In this document: piece by piece, positions 59,045-64,000 of the stretch | Layout: every line of letters starts with the position of its first letter | How positions within the stretch are numbered: the stretch's first letter is position 1 | Position numbers and translations under genes: made by a program | Source: Auriscalpium vulgare | Lineage: Eukaryota > Basidiomycota > Agaricomycetes > Russulales > Auriscalpiaceae | DNA: 64,000 bases | Assembly (NCBI GenBank): GCA_019915015.1 | Contig: JAHBBC010000022.1 | Coordinates: 496,001-560,000, forward strand | Direction: 5' to 3' | Notes under the pieces: generated by a model | Told to the model about the DNA's origin: nothing | Databases searched by the model: none | What the model saw: only the letters and a program-made list of their open reading frames with translations

Positions 59045-62000
59045 TCAGAAAATAAGCTTTTTAAGACGACTGATTTTGCAGAGGAAGTGCTCTGCAGTGA
59101 TGACATCCCAGCCCATATGCAAGCGCTGTTCAGCTGTAAGACCGTCGGACAATATAGTGAAGAAATGACGGAATGCTACCAAAACTTCTTGTCGTGAAGG
59201 GTTTCGATTACACAGGTGCAGTAGCTGCAGTCCGCGAAGCGAGCCCAAGCCATTCACGTGGATGATAGTGCCCATCTCGTCGATCGAGGGCATTACCACA
59301 GCACCAGCATGGACATAGTCCGCGGTGAGCAAATATCCAATCAACGGACCGACGTTGAAAAACCCGGGCTTTTTGATGACTTGGGCGTAGAAAGCATGGA
59401 AGGGTAGCGGAGGCGACGTCGGGGATAGTGGGTTTCGAGAAGCAGTCGCGGTCCAAAGCTTATCCGCATTGGAAACCTGTTTGTGCATGGCTGCGCCATA
59501 ACAGCGTGGGTCGAAGAAATATGAGGTCGGAGTGGCGGGTGTGCTCGTGGTCATGGCGTTGAAGTCGTTCAACAATTTATGTGGGCCGTTGAAAATGAAC
59601 GGATGGTCAAACAGGTACCCGCAGCTGAAAAGAATCGTCCGAAATACAAGCGCACTGAAGAAGCCGGCTCTGGTTCGCAGGTGTGCTGGAGCGTACGGCC
59701 CATCACTTGTGCGCGCGCGCTTGACGCTCGGTGCCTTTTCACGGAAAGGCAAGAACTTGTCAAGGTCTTCAGCAACGAATGTGAGCAACTCCCGGTCCTT
59801 GTTGGAAACGCCTGTCATGGGAGGCGGCGCGAGTGACGCCTTGTGAAGTGTCGGTCCGTCGATGAAGTACTCCATCATCTTCAAGACATTGATGGCGCGT
59901 TGCAGCCGCGGCGTAACATTGTGGTTTGCTGGTAATGGCAGCGGGATGGGAGGTGTCGCAGCGGAGGAGGTGATCAGCGATGATGAAGATGGTACAATGT
60001 TGCCGTCACTTGAGCCCGTGTCATTGTCAGGGCGGTGTCCAGTGTTCGAACCGTCTCCACCAGCACCAGCACCAGCGAGCATTGATCCTGGCGTGCTATG
60101 ATTGCTGTCTGAAGCCTGACTGGTGGACGGTGAACCGGCATCAACAAGGTCGCCAGCTCCGTGTGTGGCATGAATCGTAACTTGGCCGGCTGTGGCGGAA
60201 GATAAAAAGGCGGCTTGGGTAGCGGACAATGCGGGCGGAGAACCAGACGCAAACGAGCGTGTCAAAGATGCGATGATATGCATGGTGGTGGCCTCCTGTG
60301 ATTCCGGGGCGAAGACCGGCTCTTCCATCAGGCTAGCAAGGAAAGGTACGAGCGCAGATGGAGAAATGGAAGTGGGGATGACAGAGACATCGAGGACTTT
60401 CCTGGCCAAGCCGCAATAGAGATTGAAAGCAGCCGCTGTATACAGGACGTCTGGACCAAAAAGAAGGCGCATGGCGCAGATAAGCCAGGCCTGAGGTCGG
60501 CTGGCACGCTCTTGTGGAAAGCCAAGCCATATAGAAAGAACTTTTATCATGCCATTGAAGACATGGCGTTGATGCGTGAATGTACCGTTTGATAGTGGAT
60601 CGGTCTGTCTGCGAACAAAAGGCAGAGTGAAAGGATCGGCAGGGAAGGAAGAGTGATATTGCGCGGGGGTGAGGATGCAAGGACGACGCAATAAAATCGA
60701 TGTGGAGATGTCCTGCGCCAGGCGGAGAAGCGTGTTCGTGGGTGTCGTTGAAATGGAGATAGAACAGTGGTAGCACACGGACTCCAGCCACGTCCAGAGA
60801 GCAGCGTGATGTTGCATGAGCATAGCCTTCATATGGCGCACGTCAAGGTCACTGACAGACATCGGACACGACAATACATGCCATCCGTTCCATGCCGCGG
60901 CGACTGCAGGGAGTATGTCGGGGGTTGCCCAGCGACGGGACGCTATTTGCTGTTGAGCGTTGGCCAGAAAATGTGAAGCCTGATGTATAGTTGCTTGGGC
61001 GTGTGCAGAGCGGACGCATTGAAGTGTTGAAGCAACGGTGACTGTGTCCCGCACCATAACAGGCAGCGAAAAGACGGACACGTCTGAGGAAAACGTCAGG
61101 GCAGTCAGAGCTCAGGTTGAGGCCGACATACCATGTACGACCAGCTGTGAAGTGCTCATATCTATGAGTTCGTTCGTCGTAATGTTGTGCGGGATTGCCC
61201 ACGGCTGGACCAGGCACTCGACAGGGCTGGGAACGACAGAGTCGGATGGGACGGGAGACGTTGAAAGAAACGAGGACAGAGACTGCAAGCGTTCCTTGTA
61301 GTCTCTCAGCGGGTCTAGTGATGTGATTGATAAAGGCACTGTTGAACACAAATACAGACGTACCTGTACCTTGATCCGGCATGACAGGCACTCGATCATG
61401 AGCTGCATGTCTGCGATCCTCACGCGTGGCCTCAAATTGGTCTTCTTCAGTCAGACGTTTGCGCTTTCGGCTAGCGCTGTGCAGGGATGCCGATGTTGCA
61501 GCCGAGGACTTAGTGAGCGCATTTGACATTTTCTGTTTGTCTGCAGACCGCATAATGCCCATAGTGCTCGTGTTGACGTCACCTATATCGAAACATGTCA
61601 AGAGAAAGTGAGGCAATGCAAAAAGGGCAGCGTACCATTGGCACCAACTTCTGCGCTTACCGAGTCGGCGTTGTCTTGTTCTTCTTCATCATCAGCTACG
61701 TCATAGTCCTCCAGCACAGTCGTATCTATGGCCAGGATCAGGAAAGAAAGAATGCAAAAGGTAGACACCGTACCAGAGTTGTAAGCGTAAGCGGGAGGGC
61801 GTCCACCAACGGGCCCCGAAGGCAGAGCAGAATCAGAATTGATTTGCAGTGACTTGATGTTTGCTGCAGCGTCATAGCAGTACGGAATGAAAGCCGCACA
61901 TTTGCTACTGTACAGCTTCCATGTGTCAGCCGCCGCACGCCGAGCGACAGCGTATGCATCTGTGAAGTCTGTATTCATCAGTTGGACACTGAATGTCAAT

Positions 62001-64000
62001 TTGAGTAGTTGATATTCACCATTGAGCACTGGCGCGAGGAGCCACGGCGGCGCAACATAGTCACAGTCCGAAGATTTGATACTGAAAGACGCCATGAATT
62101 TGTCGACATCAATTGTAGCCTGACGTGTGCAGCGTTAACGGTGAAAGATCTTTTCACGTCCATAAAAAGCTTTCAACTGACCTTGATATGTGGCGGCAGC
62201 TGTGCAAGAACATATACCGACAGGAGGTAGAGAGATCGAGCATGGAAGCGCAGTAATGCAGGCTCCTCCATGATAACGTGCCCGTCTGCGGCAAATGTGG
62301 CATGACGCGACCATGCTTGGTGTTGGCGGTCCTCGGGACTGCGGAAGATGTCAGCGAAAGACCGGTGAACAATGAGCAAGACGCATAGTTACTTGTTTTT
62401 CACATTCATGTCCAAAGTTAACATCCCGTGTGCCTTCCCCTGCGATTCGTTGTGGGTATCGGTGTCTGCGGAGCGGAGTGTCGCAAGAGCGGTGACGCCA
62501 TGATTTTCGAGGACAACACTTGGGGGATAGCAGACAACAACAATGCGGTAGGCCCAATTCTGAACCTCCTGACCTTCAGGGGCACGTGGCGGCGTTCCAC
62601 CGTGACGACGCAAGCCATTGAAGTACATCAGACGCAGACCGTCCAACCGGACGAAGACACCAAGCTCGACAAGGTGAAAAGTACCCGGATCGTACCCAGG
62701 CGGCAGGTCAGGCCAAGACACCATACCAGTAAGTCCTGGAATGGGGTCTTGCCGATCGCGATGGACCAAGCCAAAGAAGCCCAATGCGTAAGACAAGTCC
62801 GTGTTTCCTTCACGTGAAGTCAGCGCTGATTATTATGACGATAACAACAAAGGAGCACTAATTAATTATGACAATCACAACGAGGAAACTCACGGTCAAG
62901 AGCGGGGACGCTCGGCGATACGTTGAGTTGCGAATTAAAGAAATACTTATTTTCATCGACACCCATAGAAGGCGCATTGACAAGTTCTGCCTGTGTTCGC
63001 ATGGCCGCACAGTGGGCAGGGGGCAGGAAGGAATACCCAGCTGTGGTGAGCGCCATTGCGGCCTGGAGATATGAAAGTTAGGTTGTAGTTCAGATATTCG
63101 AACAATGCAGGAGACAGACCTTATGTATTTGCGCGCGCATCGCCAGCCCATCCGTCCAGCCCTGCTCAGGCGAGCCTTTGTTTCCCGCAGATGGCGCCAA
63201 GAGTTGTGTAGGGCGTTCGTATCCCAAACCAAGGTTGTAGGCCCTAGCCCCTCGAACAGGGTGAGCGTTGCTCGAACGTTCAAACGCAGTTCCGCCCTCG
63301 GGCTTGCCGGTGTCGGCGTTGCACGTGGATTTCGACAGAGTACGATCTGCAGCGGGACCGAGGACGCGCTGTCTCGCAGCGTCCATATTGTTGCAGAGGA
63401 CATCGCCGTTGGGCAGCATACGAAGGAGATTTCTGATGCTCAGTCAGAACTGAGGAAAATGCGACGAAGTACAGTGACATACTCGGCAACAAGAAGGGCT
63501 TGAATGATATCCTCGCACCCACATGGACATCCATCTATCGCACGTGCAAAGATTGCATCGCCCGGTTGTAGTTCCAAGAGCCCTGACGACCGTATGTGAG
63601 AATGTGCAAGCAGGCGCATGCCCGTGTAAGTGACTGTCGCACCTGCAAAAGTCTTCGGGATTTGAAGATTGCGGGTGTACTCCAACTCTTTCTTCATGGC
63701 GGATTCTGAAATGTCTTGCAGGTATACGAAGGTTCGGCCGACTTCCCCTACGCATGCTGACAGACGAGGGTCGCTGCGTTGAGGATGTCTGCCTTCCACG
63801 AGCAGCAAAGAAGGCAGTCGAGGATCTCTGCCTGCGAGTGGAAAGGTCTCCATGGAAAGGGCGCTGTGCAGATGCATGTCGTCTGCGTGAGAGCGGGCTG
63901 AGGTATGGGTTGAGGACAAGGCGCAGGAAAAGATTAGTAGCCTCAAGGCACGAAAGCGAAACACGGACGAATTTGATAGAACAATACACAGCCTTATGAA
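59045..64000 (-). CDS. Gene C: large protein with a dioxygenase-like H-x-D...H...R pattern, 5' end probably outside
   Basis: Ten exons join with closed phases: 63483 to the window edge, 63120-63432, 62894-63062, 62393-62825, 62182-62338, 61774-62119, 61636-61725, 61364-61582, 61132-61314, 59045-61083, about 1,470 codons. The first exon is open to the window edge, with an in-frame ATG at about 63,880 as a possible start. Exon 62393-62825 reads LGFFGLVHRDRQDPIPGL, then GTFHLVELGVFVRLDGL, FNGLRRHGGTPPRAP and WAYRIVVVCYPPS. H-x-D, a distal His ~60 residues later and Arg 19 residues on fit a double-stranded beta-helix 2-oxoglutarate/Fe(II) dioxygenase, perhaps the TET/JBP-like group that expanded in Agaricomycetes beside transposons. 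The C-terminal ~200 residues form another conserved-looking domain (FNVGPLIGYLLTADYVHAG, MGWDVITAEHFLCKI). A basic SRKRKRL signal suggests the nucleus. The enzymatic call is inference. Confidence 0.6.

Noticed and set aside
62393..62825. Firm assignment of gene C to TET/JBP
   Set aside because: The residue pattern fits the dioxygenase superfamily, but the flanking sequence does not match the TET/JBP consensus I remember, so I keep it as a possibility.
1..64000. CRISPR arrays, operons and ribosome binding sites
   Set aside because: None seen. Spliceosomal introns and gene families show eukaryotic nuclear DNA.

Overview
The window is nuclear DNA of a mushroom-forming basidiomycete (Agaricomycete-type). 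The evidence is short 45-70 nt GT-AG introns with CTNAY branch sites, F-box-like, BTB/POZ and DUF6533 seven-helix gene families, a Ngaro-type tyrosine-recombinase retrotransposon, a large intronless Helitron, and conserved Agaricomycete genes of unknown function. There is no prokaryotic feature, CRISPR array or rRNA. Several models below are spliced by eye. Where every exon phase closes without a stop I say so; gene names rest on motif recognition, not on searches.

Layout. 0-35.5 kb is an accessory region built from repeated segments. It holds four F-box-like genes (49-834 -, 8341-9486 -, 13001-14053 -, 28784-30001 +) and two intact DUF6533 membrane-protein genes (2238-3960 +, 33808-35529 +) with a third 3' fragment. 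Three copies of a ~1.2 kb block (5.4-6.7 kb +, 10.25-11.46 kb +, 30.9-32.15 kb -) carry a TATA promoter and metacaspase-like remnants. There are two broken BTB genes (16.2-18.7 kb), one intact BTB gene (25858-26997 -), a 411-codon zinc-cluster gene (20242-21746 -), and a head-to-tail pair of short Helitron-like elements (23.1-24.2 kb).

36044-42783 is a complete, apparently very young Ngaro element: split repeat A1, gag with one intron, RT/RNase H, tyrosine recombinase, B1-A2, a fourth ORF, then B2. The two A repeats (170 bp) and the two B repeats (215 bp) look identical. It sits about 160 bp upstream of a fifth, frameshifted F-box copy, and an unoccupied paralogous site is visible at 14.22 kb.

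45.08-52.6 kb is a Helitron with one uninterrupted 2469-codon ORF (Rep HUH nuclease plus PIF1-like helicase) ending in a USP-like cysteine-protease domain. Its 3' end matches the short elements at 23 kb.

52.97-64 kb holds three intact multi-exon genes: A (-, 16 exons, 810 aa), B (+, 6 exons, 323 aa) and C (-, at least 10 exons, about 1,470 aa in the window, 5' end probably outside). C contains an H-x-D...H...R pattern like a 2-oxoglutarate/Fe(II) dioxygenase. A is a nuclear-looking lysine-rich protein with a conserved C-terminal domain. B and C converge with 29 bp between their stops. This A/B/C block is the best candidate here for an undescribed system. Whether it is a host locus, a companion module of the Helitron or part of a larger element cannot be decided from this window.
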